64,000 bases of DNA from Hyphomicrobium sulfonivorans. Lineage in GTDB: Bacteria; Pseudomonadota; Alphaproteobacteria; Rhizobiales; Hyphomicrobiaceae. The stretch's first letter is position 1, and every line of letters begins with the position of its first letter. The stretch covers positions 620,001-684,000 of the forward strand of contig NZ_PZPO01000001.1 in the NCBI RefSeq assembly GCF_013306565.1, given 5' to 3'. A program made the translations under genes and the position numbers. This document shows, piece by piece, positions 17,548 through 26,871 of this stretch. Below the pieces are notes generated by a model. The model worked only from the letters and a program-made list of their open reading frames with translations, made no database searches and had not been told where the DNA came from.

Positions 17548-18171
17548 CTATTCCTTGCGCCGGTCCACCACTTCAGCCGCGATGGTGTAACCGGTGTCGG
17601 CAAGCCCTGTGATCGCGGGCTCGGTCGTGATCGTCCCCGTCACCCAGACCGGATCGAACTGACCGGCGACTTCAAAGCCTTCCTCAGACTTCACATAAAT
17701 TATCTGGTTGGCAGGCGGTGGCGGCACGTGAATGCAGGCGCCGACAAACGGCACCAGCAGAAACTCCTTGATGGTCGTCGCTTCGAAATCCAGCGGCACG
17801 ACATAACCGCCGATGCGCACGCGCTTGCCATCCAGCTCCTTCACGACGCGAGGCGGGAGATTGGCGCCGGGCTGACGGCGCTTCATCGACATGAAGGCAC
17901 CCTCCTGATAGCTCGACGGAGGCAGCGGGCCATCGTGTTCTCCGCCTGCGGGTTGGTCAGGCATCGGCGGCTGATTGGCGGCCTGCGCGTTCATTTCAGC
18001 CTGCGGCGTGGCGCCGGAAAAGAACGTCTTTGGCTTGCGCTGCGCAGGGTCGATCGGCGGCATCAGCTGCGACCATTTAAGATCAACCGGCGCATCCGCA
18101 TGCGCGCCCGCCGCAAGCACGATCGGCAGCGCTACGAAGGCCAGCACAACTGCAGCAAAATGATGCTTCAT
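17548..18171 (-). CDS. DUF3299 periplasmic protein
   Basis: A 207-aa exported protein with a Sec signal (about residues 1-25, ending 'AGAHA'). The C-terminal half is the DUF3299 domain, with 'VRIGGYVVPLDFE', 'EFLLVPFVGACIHVPPPPANQ' and 'VWVTGTI'. The conserved Cys-x-His pair in 'GACIHVPPPP' may bind metal. The middle is Pro/Gln-rich and probably disordered. In many proteobacteria DUF3299 genes accompany the ZrgA-like protein and a MacB/FtsX-type ABC transporter, exactly the order here. It is the last gene of that operon, 13 nt after the permease. A role in metal handling is inferred from context. Confidence 0.85.
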   Translation of the reverse strand: MKHHFAAVVLAFVALPIVLAAGAHADAPVDLKWSQLMPPIDPAQRKPKTFFSGATPQAEMNAQAANQPPMPDQPAGGEHDGPLPPSSYQEGAFMSMKRRQPGANLPPRVVKELDGKRVRIGGYVVPLDFEATTIKEFLLVPFVGACIHVPPPPANQIIYVKSEEGFEVAGQFDPVWVTGTITTEPAITGLADTGYTIAAEVVDRRKE

Positions 18172-18184
18172 CTCTCACACTCCA

Positions 18185-19459
18185 TCACGTGCGCACCGTC
18201 ATGCCATCGGCAAGTGACATGCGATAGGCGCGCAACGCCGGTAACAATCCTGCCAGAAAACCAGCAACGACAATGCCACCAAGCATCATCCACTCGCGCG
18301 CGGTGGGCGGATCAATGGCCAGCGTGATGCCATACGTTGCATCCACCCACGGTCGCAGGGCCAGCAGCACGCCATAGAGCATTGCGACGCCGAGCGCGAC
18401 TCCGGCCAGCGTGAGCAAGCCTGCTTCCGTCGCCAGCAGGCCAAGCACGGTTGTGGGTCGAGCACCGACGGAACGAAGGATCGCCATCTCGCGCCGTCGC
18501 TCGTTCAGCGTTGTCAGGATCATCGTCACCATACCGAGCAGCGCAGTTGCAACCACCATCATCGACACGACCGCGAGCGCAGTTTCAGCGGTGCCGACAA
18601 GACTCCACAGTTCCTGCAGCGCCGCGCCGGGCATGATGGCCGATAGCGGCTCCTGCCGGTACTCGTTGATGGCGCGCTGAAGCTGGAAGGTGGCCAGCTT
18701 CGACTTGAGGCCGACGAGCGCGGCGGTAATCGACTTCGGCGTCAGATCCATCTGCCGCACTTCGTCGGCCGTGATGTTCTCGCCCGGCATCGGCATGCCG
18801 GTTTGCCAGTCAACGTGGATCGCCTCGATGCCTTCGAGGCTGACATGCACGGTGCGATCGACCGGCGTACCAGTCTTCTCCAGAATGCCGACGACGCGGA
18901 AAGGCTTGTCTTCGTGCTCGACGAATGAAACCGAACCGAGCCCGTGCGCGACGACGATCGGATCGCCGACCTTGTAGCCCAGCGCCTTGGCAACGTCGGC
19001 GCCGATCACCGCGTCGAACAGATCCGCGAACGGCTTGCCTTCAGCGAACGTGAGGCCTTGGCCGCGACGATACTTGTAGCGCTCGAAGTATTCAGGCGTG
19101 GTGCCGAGCACGCGGAAACCGTGGTGGCTGTCACCCAGCGACAGCGGCACCGACCACGCAACCTCCGGCCGGTTGGTGATGTCCTGATAGCTTTTCCAGG
19201 TGACGTTGTTGGTGGCGTTGCCGATGCGGAAAATGGAATACAGCAGCAGCTGAATGTTGCCGCTGCGCGCACCGACAATGAGATCGGTGCCGGATATGGT
19301 GTTGGCGAAACTCTGGCGCGCGCCGTTGCGCACCTTTTCAACGCCCAGCAGCAGCATCACCGAGAACGCAATGGCGAGCACGGTGAGAAACGCGGTGAGC
19401 GCACGATTGCTGAGCGACTGCATCGCAAGGCGCGGAACGATCAGACGGGGCGCACTCAT
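18185..19459 (-). CDS. ABC transporter permease, MacB/FtsX type
   Basis: A 424-aa permease with the FtsX/MacB layout: one N-terminal transmembrane helix (about residues 17-38), a large periplasmic domain of about 230 residues, and three C-terminal helices (about 295-320, 340-375 and 390-415). The start overlaps the ATPase stop by 4 nt (ATGA), so translation is coupled. Such permeases usually do not pass the substrate through the membrane but transmit ATP hydrolysis to the periplasm. With the ZrgA-like protein and DUF3299 it forms a metal-linked system of unproven mechanism. Confidence 0.88.
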   Translation of the reverse strand: MSAPRLIVPRLAMQSLSNRALTAFLTVLAIAFSVMLLLGVEKVRNGARQSFANTISGTDLIVGARSGNIQLLLYSIFRIGNATNNVTWKSYQDITNRPEVAWSVPLSLGDSHHGFRVLGTTPEYFERYKYRRGQGLTFAEGKPFADLFDAVIGADVAKALGYKVGDPIVVAHGLGSVSFVEHEDKPFRVVGILEKTGTPVDRTVHVSLEGIEAIHVDWQTGMPMPGENITADEVRQMDLTPKSITAALVGLKSKLATFQLQRAINEYRQEPLSAIMPGAALQELWSLVGTAETALAVVSMMVVATALLGMVTMILTTLNERRREMAILRSVGARPTTVLGLLATEAGLLTLAGVALGVAMLYGVLLALRPWVDATYGITLAIDPPTAREWMMLGGIVVAGFLAGLLPALRAYRMSLADGMTVRT

Positions 19460-20211
19460 GCTGCTGCACTCCCCCGCTGCGCACGACAGATTTCGTCGAG
19501 ACGCACAACCTGATCGAAGCGCGTGCCGAGCTCTTCCTCGTGGCTGACCATGATAACGGCAGCACCAGCCTTGTCCGCTTCGGCAAAAAGCAGATCGAGG
19601 AATGCAAGCTGGCGATTGCGATCGAGCGCGGAGGTCGGCTCGTCGGCGACGATGATCTCCGGTGCACCGATCAATGCGCGGGCCGCCGCGACGCGCTGCT
19701 GCTGCCCGACACTGAGCGCGGCGGTGGAGTGATTGGCGAACTGATGCGCATCGAGGCCGAGGCTATCGAGCAAACGACGTGCTTCAGCTTCCACCGTACC
19801 GCCCTGAGATGCACGCCGCGCACGCACCGATGAGAAGCTGAGCGGCAACATCACATTATCCAGCACCGAGCCATAGGGCAGCAGGTTGAACATCTGGAAG
19901 ATGATGCCGAAATGCTCGACGCGGAAGCGATCGCGCGCGCTGTGCGACAGCCGGGTGAGGTCGGTGCCCATCACTTCGAGCGTGCCCGATGACGGCGCAA
20001 CGATGCCGCACAACAGACTGAGGAAGGTGGACTTGCCGGTGCCGGACGGCCCGACCAGCAGCACCTTCGCGCGTGCTGGCAGGGTGAAGCTGTCAATCTG
20101 CAGGCCGAAGCCGCGCGCACCGGGCCAACGGAACTTCACGTCCCGCATGCGCACGACATCATCGGCATTGCTGGCAGCCGACGCCGGGCTGGCAATCGTA
20201 GCGGCCGACAT
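19456..20211 (-). CDS. ABC transporter ATP-binding protein, LolD/MacB type
   Basis: A 251-aa ATPase. Walker A is 'GPSGTGKST', the Q-loop is in 'IIFQMFNLLPYGSV', the ABC signature is 'LSVGQQQRVAAARAL', and Walker B is 'IIVADEPTSALD'. The H-loop is in 'MVSHEEEL'. It energises the permease encoded next. Its ATG shares one base with the TAA of the upstream ZrgA-like gene, showing a tightly packed operon. Confidence 0.92.
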   Translation of the reverse strand: MSAATIASPASAASNADDVVRMRDVKFRWPGARGFGLQIDSFTLPARAKVLLVGPSGTGKSTFLSLLCGIVAPSSGTLEVMGTDLTRLSHSARDRFRVEHFGIIFQMFNLLPYGSVLDNVMLPLSFSSVRARRASQGGTVEAEARRLLDSLGLDAHQFANHSTAALSVGQQQRVAAARALIGAPEIIVADEPTSALDRNRQLAFLDLLFAEADKAGAAVIMVSHEEELGTRFDQVVRLDEICRAQRGSAAA

Positions 20212-20927
20212 TACATCAGCCCGCCCAGATCAATGCTCGGCTTGTCGCGCGTGGCTTCAAAGGTGCTCTGGCTTTTTTCGCTGATGGCGTTGACGCCCAG
20301 CGACTGCGCACCGGCAAAGCTCTTGAAGTAATCGAATGCAAGCGACGTCAGCGCGGCCGGCGTGGTGCATTCAAGCGTGTACTTGGCGTGAAACTCGGTG
20401 TGGCCGCTGTCGTCTGCGTGATCATGCTTATGGTCCGCATGGTCGTGGCCGTCATGTTTGTGATCATCGTGCTTGTGATCGGCATGATCATGTTTGCCGT
20501 GATCGTGACCATCATCATGTTTGTGCTCGGCGCCAGCGTGATCATCGTCCTTCGCGCCATGCAGGTGCACGTCGGTTTCAGAAACGGAACAACCGGCGGC
20601 GGCAGGGAGGGTGAACAGCTCCAGCGGCTTTGCGAGCGTGGCTTTAGCCTTCTCTACCGCGGCCTTCTGCGCATCACTGGACGGCGCGCTTTCGAAGCCG
20701 ACGATATCCATGCCGGGCGCCTTTAGCTCCAGCGCCACGCGGTTGCCTTCGATGGCGATGTTGAACGTGCCACGTCCGTGCACGTGCGCGCCGAGTTCGC
20801 GGTGTTCGTGGCCGCTGTGATCATGGCCGTCGTGCTTGTGATCCTTGTCGTGATCGTGGGCGGCGGCGGTTGTCGCGATCGCTGCCACAGCGATCATCGC
20901 AATCGAGGAACGAAGTGACGTGCGCAT
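20211..20927 (-). CDS. zrgA: ZrgA-like (DUF2796) histidine-rich periplasmic metal protein
   Basis: A 238-aa exported protein with a signal peptide (about residues 1-22, cut near 'TTAAAHD'). The N-terminus of the mature form is His-rich, followed by the DUF2796 core ('GAHVHGRGTFNIAIEGNRVALELKAP' spans bases about 20715-20795 on the complement). A second, longer block of His and Asp runs at about residues 123-178, and the C-terminal part has the family 'HAKYTLECTTPAALTSL'. The His blocks suit binding of zinc or similar metals. In Vibrio, ZrgA belongs to a Zur-regulated zinc uptake system; I see no clear Zur box here. It is the first gene of the operon with ABC ATPase, permease and DUF3299. The frame is open far upstream, but the ATG at 20927 begins a proper signal peptide. 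Confidence 0.85.
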   Translation of the reverse strand: MRTSLRSSIAMIAVAAIATTAAAHDHDKDHKHDGHDHSGHEHRELGAHVHGRGTFNIAIEGNRVALELKAPGMDIVGFESAPSSDAQKAAVEKAKATLAKPLELFTLPAAAGCSVSETDVHLHGAKDDDHAGAEHKHDDGHDHGKHDHADHKHDDHKHDGHDHADHKHDHADDSGHTEFHAKYTLECTTPAALTSLAFDYFKSFAGAQSLGVNAISEKSQSTFEATRDKPSIDLGGLM

Positions 20928-21048
20928 GGTGTGGTCCTCACTTGGGCCCGCGCGGCTTCGGCCAGCGTCATGGGCGGAATTCAGGTTGCAGGGGACGAGA
21001 TAGCAGCGGCATGCGAAGACGGTCCGCGCGCACGCACAGAAATCGGGC

Positions 21049-21465
21049 CTATGCTGACGGCGGCCCGCGCGCATCGAAATCAGCCGTGCTGTAGATGATG
21101 GCAAGTGGCGTGGACAGCGGAGCGACCGCAATGGCAACGCGATCGGCACGCGGCTGCAACGCACTGACCACCGGAAGCATGCCACCGCTGGCGGTCGCCG
21201 TGATCCAGCACAGCGAACAATCATGGTTCTCGTCACGTACCGGAGCATCGTTGCAGCTCTTGTGCTGCACGATGGCGCGGCACGCCAACGCCGGCGACTT
21301 ACGATGTGCGCTAGCGTGGTCAGCTGCTGAATGATGGATGTGCCCGGCGGCGTGCTGGCGCGCATGCATGAGGGCATGGCTCTGACCCAGAACGAGCGCG
21401 ACCTGCACCGCCGCGACAAGCGCGAGCAGGGGAACCGGACGCATGAATTTGCGAAAACGGCGCAT
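21049..21465 (-). CDS. DUF2946-like exported protein
   Basis: A 138-aa protein with an N-terminal signal or membrane helix (about residues 10-30). It is rich in His and Cys in the middle ('HAAGHIHHSAADH', 'CRAIVQHKSCND', 'DCSLCW'); the CxxC with preceding His residues resembles DUF2946 proteins, often found beside metal or TonB systems. It lies 121 bases upstream of the ZrgA-like gene on the same strand, and GGAG stands 8 nt before the ATG. A metal-binding role is plausible from composition and neighbours but not shown. Confidence 0.65.
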   Translation of the reverse strand: MRRFRKFMRPVPLLALVAAVQVALVLGQSHALMHARQHAAGHIHHSAADHASAHRKSPALACRAIVQHKSCNDAPVRDENHDCSLCWITATASGGMLPVVSALQPRADRVAIAVAPLSTPLAIIYSTADFDARGPPSA

Positions 21466-21677
21466 GGAGTCTCCAGAGGCGACAACAATACGCGCACAAA
21501 TGCGGCGGCGGGAAGGTGTGCGATTGCCCCAAAGACCTGCTCGGCGCGGCAGACCTGCGACCCGATGAACGCCAAAAGGCCTAACAGAACCTTACCGCGC
21601 TGAAGCTTTGACCGGATTGTGAATGGGAGCACGCGGGCTAAGGCAAAGGTGCCGCAGGCTCGTCCTGCACGGCGCGG

Positions 21678-21983
21678 CTAATCGGTTGCTTCGGGCGTAA
21701 TGGGCGCGGGCGGCTTGCCGGTGCCGCCATGCAGGAACGTCATGGTGACATAGGCACCGATCCACGACCCGACGGCGGCAAAAACAACGTAGACCCAGTT
21801 GTTGGTGTAGCTGATGACCGCGAACGAGGAGAGCGTGTACCAGAGCGCGCTCCAGTTGGCTGCGGCCACCCGTTTGCGCGCGATGACCGATGACGTGAAC
21901 ATGACGTAGACGGCGTCTGTCGCCGCAGTCGCGACCACGACACCCAACGCCAGCCACGGATCGATACCCGCCAGGAGTTCCAT
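21678..21983 (-). CDS. Small integral membrane protein, unknown function
   Basis: About 101 aa with three hydrophobic stretches: 'WLALGVVVATAATDAVYVMF', 'ALWYTLSSFAVISY' and 'WVYVVFAAVGSWIGAYVTM'. The conserved-looking 'YTNNWVYVVFAA' and 'SWIGAY' recall a family of small membrane proteins seen in Rhizobiales, with no known role. I start at ATG 21983; the frame stays open to 22058. It lies between the DUF2946-like gene and the hybrid kinase, all on the same strand. No other functional hint. Confidence 0.6.
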   Translation of the reverse strand: MELLAGIDPWLALGVVVATAATDAVYVMFTSSVIARKRVAAANWSALWYTLSSFAVISYTNNWVYVVFAAVGSWIGAYVTMTFLHGGTGKPPAPITPEATD

Positions 21984-22102
21984 CGCGTCAGCATAACTGA
22001 CGGCGTTTAACGAACGGATGATGCGCCGAGTTGCAGCAGCCGCTGCATGCCAGATCATTCGGAATGGGCGTGGCGCTGAAAGTCGCCGGCACCAGGGGCT
22101 AT

Positions 22103-24559
22103 CTACTGAGCCCTGGCGAGGGACAACTGACCGAACCAGCGGTCCAGCAACGCTTCCAGATCGCGCCGGTCAAATGGCTTGGCCAGATAGTCGTCCATTC
22201 CGGCTTCGCGATAACGGGCCTGATCCTCGGCAAAGGTGTTTGCCGTCAACGCTACCACCGGCGGAGAAACAACCGGCAGCGGGCAATCGGCATAAAGCGC
22301 CTTGATGGTGCGGGTGGCCTCGATGCCGTCAACCTCCGGCATGAAGACGTCCATCAGAATGAGATCGTAGGCTTTGGTTTCGCCACTCAGTGTTTCACGC
22401 ACAGCGGCGATGGCTTCGGCGCCGTTGCGCGCGCAAATATAATCGCAGGCGCATTTCTCAAGCACGCGGCTGGCCAGCAGAGCGTTGATCTCGTTGTCCT
22501 CAACCAGCAACACCCGACGGGGCGAGGCCGGGCGCGCTGTGATGCCGTGCTGATCGCGAGAAATGGCCAGCGGAAGCTGCGGTGTTGCGGCCTGGGTGGC
22601 GGCCACCGGACGCAAGCCGAGATGCATCAGCATGGACGACGGGCGCACAGGCCGAACGAGGTAAGCATCGAAACCAAGGGCGCGGAAATCGGCCAGGTCG
22701 GCGCGAGTGAACACGTCGATCAGCACGGCGCCCAGAACCTTGCCCTGGCGATTGAAGCCACGGGCAGTCGCGAGCAACGTACCCGCGGCCGATGGCCCGA
22801 CACTGCCATCGATGATGATGCGGTCGAAAGGTGCGTCGGCCTGCGCAGCCGCTTCGAGCGCTGCGATGGCGCCTTCAAACTCGCACTCCGCAGCGGTGAC
22901 TCCCACCTGCATCAACGCCTCTGACAGCGCGCGTCGCTCCAGAGAACGATCGAACGCCAGCAGCACGCGCGCGTCATGGTGATGGGCGGCATCCAGCGGC
23001 TGCAATGCCTGCGCGTGCTCCACCTCTGGCGTGCGCTTGACATGCAGGCTGGCGGTGAACACCGAACCGTTGCCGGGCTCACTCCTGACGCTGACATCTC
23101 CGCCCATTGCCTGCGCCAGCTGCATCGAGATTGCCAGGCCGAGCCCTGTTCCGCCCTTGCCATGACGGACAGCAGCTTCGGTCTGCTCAAACTCAGCGAA
23201 TACAGCTTCCGCTTCGGCTGCGGTGAGGCCAATGCCGGTGTCCTGCACTTCAACAATGAGGGGGATATCGGCGCTGCTCAACGACGAGCCCGGCACCGGC
23301 ATGACGCGCACACTGACGCCACCCTTGTCGGTGAACTTGACGGCGTTGGACAGCAGATTGAGCAATATCTGGCGCACGCGCGTTTCGTCGCCGACAATCA
23401 ATTCCGGCAGAAGACCGCTTACCGACCAAGCAATCTCGAGCCCTTTTTCATGGGCTTTCGGCGCGAGAAGCTCGACCGCATCCTGCACGCAATTGGACAG
23501 GTTGAACGGGGCTTCGAGCAGGACAAGCTTGCCGGCTTCGATTTTCGAGAAGTCGAGGATGTCACCGATCAGCGCGAGCAGATTACGCGCGGAATGATCA
23601 ATCGCCTTGATGTAGGTTTCCTGCTCAGGCGTGTGCGGGGTATCGTGCAGCAGACCCGACATACCGATGATGCCATTCATCGGCGTGCGGATCTCATGGC
23701 TTACGGCAGCCAGAAAGCGGCTCTTGGCGCGGCTTGCCGCTTCAGCCTGATCGCGTGCCTCCGCCAGATCCATTTCCCAGCGCCGCTGCTCGGTGACGTC
23801 GCGCCCGACGCCCTGCACTTCATAGCCGCCATTGCCGCCGGGCGCGGTTACGACCTGCTCTTCCCACGCGATCCAGCGCTCGCCCGATGTCGTGATTGCG
23901 TGCTGCATATAACGCTTGGAGCGTACACCATCGGCAGCCGACAGCGGCGCGCTGTTGTCGTCGGCACTGACGGCGATTGCAAACGGCTGGCCTTCAACAA
24001 CTTCGCCAGCGTTGGAAAACATCTCGCGGAATGCGCGATTGGCAAACGTGACATTGCCGCTTGCGTCCCGCCTGACGATGGCCTGCTCCTGCGTATCGAG
24101 CAGCGCGCGGTAGCGGGCTTCGTTCTCGCTCAATTCCCAGCGCGCATCATGCAGGCATTCGAGATCGCTGTTGATGCCACCGTTAGGCGATTGCCGCTTT
24201 TGCGCGCGTCTGTCTGCAACCCAGCGCAGGGCGAAGAAAATACCGCAGCCTGTCAGCGCACCACCCAGCACACCGATGATCTGCAATAGTGATAGCGGAT
24301 TGGGCAGCAAGGCGAGCATCAGCCCGATGCATCCAAGGCCGGCAATCAGCAGAGCGCAAACGTAGGCGAGAGAATTGCCCGGTTGCAGCCATGCGCGGCG
24401 TGGACCTGCTGGGGCGAGCGCGGACACATCGTGATCGGAACGCCCGGACAGTGCAGCTTCGGCGCCATCGACGGCCGGCGATGCCGCCTCTTCGCCCACG
24501 CGGTTGTGAGCGAGCGGGTCATCTGACGCGCCAGAAGAATGCAAACCTTTGTCGCCCAC
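22103..24559 (-). CDS. Hybrid sensor histidine kinase with PAS and receiver domains
   Basis: An 818-aa membrane hybrid kinase. In order: a disordered N-terminus, two transmembrane helices (about residues 65-85 and 90-112), a PAS domain (about 145-260), HisKA with '[17 protein letters not shown]' (phosphorylated His in 'SHE'), and an HATPase with N box '[12 protein letters not shown]' and G boxes 'DTGIGL' and '[12 protein letters not shown]'. A degenerate receiver-like segment is at about 535-645. The terminal receiver has '[13 protein letters not shown]', the phosphorylated Asp in '[14 protein letters not shown]', and the Lys in 'YLAKPFD'. The start is a GTG at 24559. No DNA-binding output is attached, so phosphate is presumably passed to another protein. 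The signal sensed is unknown. Confidence 0.92.
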   Translation of the reverse strand: MGDKGLHSSGASDDPLAHNRVGEEAASPAVDGAEAALSGRSDHDVSALAPAGPRRAWLQPGNSLAYVCALLIAGLGCIGLMLALLPNPLSLLQIIGVLGGALTGCGIFFALRWVADRRAQKRQSPNGGINSDLECLHDARWELSENEARYRALLDTQEQAIVRRDASGNVTFANRAFREMFSNAGEVVEGQPFAIAVSADDNSAPLSAADGVRSKRYMQHAITTSGERWIAWEEQVVTAPGGNGGYEVQGVGRDVTEQRRWEMDLAEARDQAEAASRAKSRFLAAVSHEIRTPMNGIIGMSGLLHDTPHTPEQETYIKAIDHSARNLLALIGDILDFSKIEAGKLVLLEAPFNLSNCVQDAVELLAPKAHEKGLEIAWSVSGLLPELIVGDETRVRQILLNLLSNAVKFTDKGGVSVRVMPVPGSSLSSADIPLIVEVQDTGIGLTAAEAEAVFAEFEQTEAAVRHGKGGTGLGLAISMQLAQAMGGDVSVRSEPGNGSVFTASLHVKRTPEVEHAQALQPLDAAHHHDARVLLAFDRSLERRALSEALMQVGVTAAECEFEGAIAALEAAAQADAPFDRIIIDGSVGPSAAGTLLATARGFNRQGKVLGAVLIDVFTRADLADFRALGFDAYLVRPVRPSSMLMHLGLRPVAATQAATPQLPLAISRDQHGITARPASPRRVLLVEDNEINALLASRVLEKCACDYICARNGAEAIAAVRETLSGETKAYDLILMDVFMPEVDGIEATRTIKALYADCPLPVVSPPVVALTANTFAEDQARYREAGMDDYLAKPFDRRDLEALLDRWFGQLSLARAQ

Positions 24560-24746
24560 GCCAACGCACCCGAACGCCCACCAAAATCAGGCGCGAGCAT
24601 CCGACGGCGCGCGTTTCAAAACGCTGAAGCAGCTTGGTTAACCGAAGGCTCTACTGTCGCAGCGAACAGATCCGCCGAGGCTGCTGCCGTTTCGAAAATG
24701 GCCAACGGGCGCCCAGCAACGGCACAGCGGCAACGTTGAACATTGC

Positions 24747-24968
24747 TCAATCGCGCGGCGACTGATCCAGTTCGCGAGCATCTTCCATACGCATGCGCGG
24801 AATGCCGTCGCGGATCGGAAATGCCAGACCCGCGGCACGGCTTATCAGCTCCTGCGCAGCGGCATCATATTCAAGCCGGGTTTTCGTCAGCGGGCAAACC
24901 AGCAGCTCAAGCAGCTTGCGATCGACACTGTGCTCCGGGATGTCTGAGCTATCGGTGCTATCCGACAT
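24747..24968 (-). CDS. Trm112 family protein
   Basis: A 73-aa protein of the Trm112/YcaR family: '[20 protein letters not shown]' and '[20 protein letters not shown]'. In eukaryotes Trm112 activates methyltransferases; bacterial members are uncharacterised in most species. The usual second Cys pair of the zinc knuckle is absent, leaving one Cys in 'VCPLT', as in most proteobacterial forms. It follows the LON-domain gene by 74 bases on the same strand, a common arrangement. Confidence 0.9.
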   Translation of the reverse strand: MSDSTDSSDIPEHSVDRKLLELLVCPLTKTRLEYDAAAQELISRAAGLAFPIRDGIPRMRMEDARELDQSPRD

Positions 24969-25042
24969 GGAGACGCTACCTTATCTTCCGGCCATTGACC
25001 TATTCGCAGAAGCAGGGCGCAGCAGCGATCAGGCCAATGACG

Positions 25043-25723
25043 TTATTGCAATGTGGTGCCGCTGCCGCCGCCTGACGCCAGCTCCATCTCTGCCAGCGCC
25101 ACCAGCACTTCAGCCCGACTTTTCAAGTCGGCGGCTTCCAGCAGCGCCTGCTTTTCTTCCACGCCATAGGGGGACATGACGCATAACGCGTTGATGAGGA
25201 ACTCGCTGGATGCGCGCTGAATCGCGGCCCAGTCTGCCTCCAGCTTGTTGGCGTCGAGATAAGCCCGCAGCACCCGCAGCAGATTGGGGCGATCGACATA
25301 TTCCTCGCCCAGCCCCTCGGTGAGATCGCTGGCGTAGCGATCATAACTTACGCTCATGACGCGATAGGGCCGATCCGTCAGCGCTTCGTCGATGATGTCG
25401 TAACGCGTGACGCCGGTGAGCGTGATCGACAGGCGGCCGTTGTCGACCTCCTGATAGGACGTGACGCGGCCGACGCATCCGATGGAGCGCAGCGGCACAA
25501 TCTCACGCGGGCTTTCCTCATCGTCGCTGCCCTGACCGGCCGGCTGAATGATGCCGATCAGGCGATCGCCCGCCATCACATCTTCCAGCATTTCAAGGTA
25601 GCGCGGCTCAAACACGTTCAGCGGCAGCGTGGCGCGAGGCAACAGAATGGCGCCTCGTAGCGGGAAAACAGGAATCCGGGGCGGAAGGTCTGCAGGGCGC
25701 CGGTAACGATCGGTCGGTGACAC
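25043..25723 (-). CDS. LON peptidase substrate-binding domain protein
   Basis: A 226-aa protein made of the N-terminal substrate-binding domain of Lon without ATPase or protease. The signature 'IPVFPLRGAILLPRATLPLNVFEPRYLEML' spans residues about 18-47, and 'GCVGRVTSYQEVDNGRLSITLTGV' follows. Such stand-alone proteins are common in alphaproteobacteria beside thioredoxin and Trm112 genes, as here; their role is not established. It is separated by 49 nt from the thioredoxin gene upstream, so the three probably form one operon. Confidence 0.92.
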   Translation of the reverse strand: MSPTDRYRRPADLPPRIPVFPLRGAILLPRATLPLNVFEPRYLEMLEDVMAGDRLIGIIQPAGQGSDDEESPREIVPLRSIGCVGRVTSYQEVDNGRLSITLTGVTRYDIIDEALTDRPYRVMSVSYDRYASDLTEGLGEEYVDRPNLLRVLRAYLDANKLEADWAAIQRASSEFLINALCVMSPYGVEEKQALLEAADLKSRAEVLVALAEMELASGGGSGTTLQ

Positions 25724-25772
25724 AGGTCATAATCCTTCCGCCTCCGATGAGGCTTTGCATCGACAAAATCAA

Positions 25773-26684
25773 TCAGGCGAAAAGCAGCGAAGAAAGCCTC
25801 CGGCGTCCTTCGATTGCCGCGGGGTCTTTGAAGCCCCAGGCCTCGAAAAATTGCACGAGCTGTTTGCGCGCGGCCTCATCGTTCCATTTCCGGTCACGAC
25901 GCACAAGTTCAAGCAGATGCTCGACTGCATCGGCCTTCTTGTTCTGTGCGGCCAGCGCCACCGCGAGATCGAAACGCGCCTGATGATCGGCGGGATTGGC
26001 CTCGACGCGCTGCACCAGCACACCGAGCTCACCGGAATCGCCAGCCTTGCGAGCCAGCTCCAGCGCTGCCTTCACCTGCTGCACGGCGGGAATGGAAGCT
26101 TCGGCCTGTGGCACCAGAGCGATCATCTGATCGGCGCGATCGATGTCGCCTGTCTGCAGATAGCAGCGCGCCAGACCGGCCAGCGCAGTGGCGTTGTCCT
26201 TATGCTGCTGCAGCACCGCCGCATAGATTTCAGCCGCCGCCTGCACATCGCCTTCCTCAAGCGTCTGCTCGGCCGTCGCGAGAATGGTGGCGATGTCGGC
26301 TTCCTCGTCGGCGCCAAGCAAGCGCTCAACAAATGCTTTGACGGCGCTTTCCGGCTGGGCGCCCATGAACCCATCCAGCGGGCGGCCATCGCGGAACGCA
26401 TAGACCGTCGGCAGGGACTGAACGCGGAGCTGACCGGCGATGCCGGGATGCTCATCGACGTTCACCTTCACCAGCCGCACCTTGCCGTTGTAGCTGCGAA
26501 CAACTTTCTCAAGGATCGGGGTGAGCTGCTTGCAGGGCCCGCACCAGGACGCCCAGAAGTCGACAATGACCGGAACGCTGCGCGATGCCTCAAGCACGTC
26601 CTTGGCAAAAGTCGCCGTGGTTGAATCTTTGATGATGTCAGCACCACCGCCGCCTGCGGCCGATGCCGTCAAATCAAATTCCAT
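25773..26684 (-). CDS. CnoX/YbbN-type thioredoxin with tetratricopeptide repeats
   Basis: A 303-aa cytoplasmic co-chaperone. The thioredoxin domain (about residues 15-125) has 'WASWCGPC' (Cys48 and Cys51) and the cis-proline in 'QSLPTVYAF'. The C-terminal half is TPR-like helices ending in the conserved 'RKQLVQFFEAWG'. E. coli CnoX protects substrates from oxidation and hands them to GroEL; the CGPC form here should be redox-active. The ATG at 26684 has a strong GAGGAG 10 nt upstream; an upstream in-frame start at 26738 lacks that support. It leads the thioredoxin-LON-Trm112 set. Confidence 0.92.
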   Translation of the reverse strand: MEFDLTASAAGGGGADIIKDSTTATFAKDVLEASRSVPVIVDFWASWCGPCKQLTPILEKVVRSYNGKVRLVKVNVDEHPGIAGQLRVQSLPTVYAFRDGRPLDGFMGAQPESAVKAFVERLLGADEEADIATILATAEQTLEEGDVQAAAEIYAAVLQQHKDNATALAGLARCYLQTGDIDRADQMIALVPQAEASIPAVQQVKAALELARKAGDSGELGVLVQRVEANPADHQARFDLAVALAAQNKKADAVEHLLELVRRDRKWNDEAARKQLVQFFEAWGFKDPAAIEGRRRLSSLLFA

Positions 26685-26871
26685 ACTTTGTTTCTCCTCG
26701 CGGCGCGTCAGTAAGCCTGTCACCAGTGCGCAACTCAATACAAAAACTTCACCAGCGGCTCAATTCCACATGGCGGCCAGCCCCGGAACTAAGCCCCAGA
26801 TCGTCATGCACCGCTTCTGTTACAAGCGGCACCGTTTCTCTCAGCTGCCAATGCTGTCCAGCCAAGCCATC

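Noticed and set aside
20396-20560. Short tandem DNA repeats resembling a repeat array
   Set aside because: They encode His/Asp codons in the ZrgA-like protein and lack the regular spacers of a CRISPR array.
20211-21632. A 473-codon reading of the ZrgA-like gene
   Set aside because: A signal peptide with ATG at 20927 follows; the longer frame would overlap the DUF2946-like gene and has no family similarity.
22976-24289. 437-codon open frame on the + strand
   Set aside because: Antisense to the hybrid histidine kinase; no family-like motifs in the translation.
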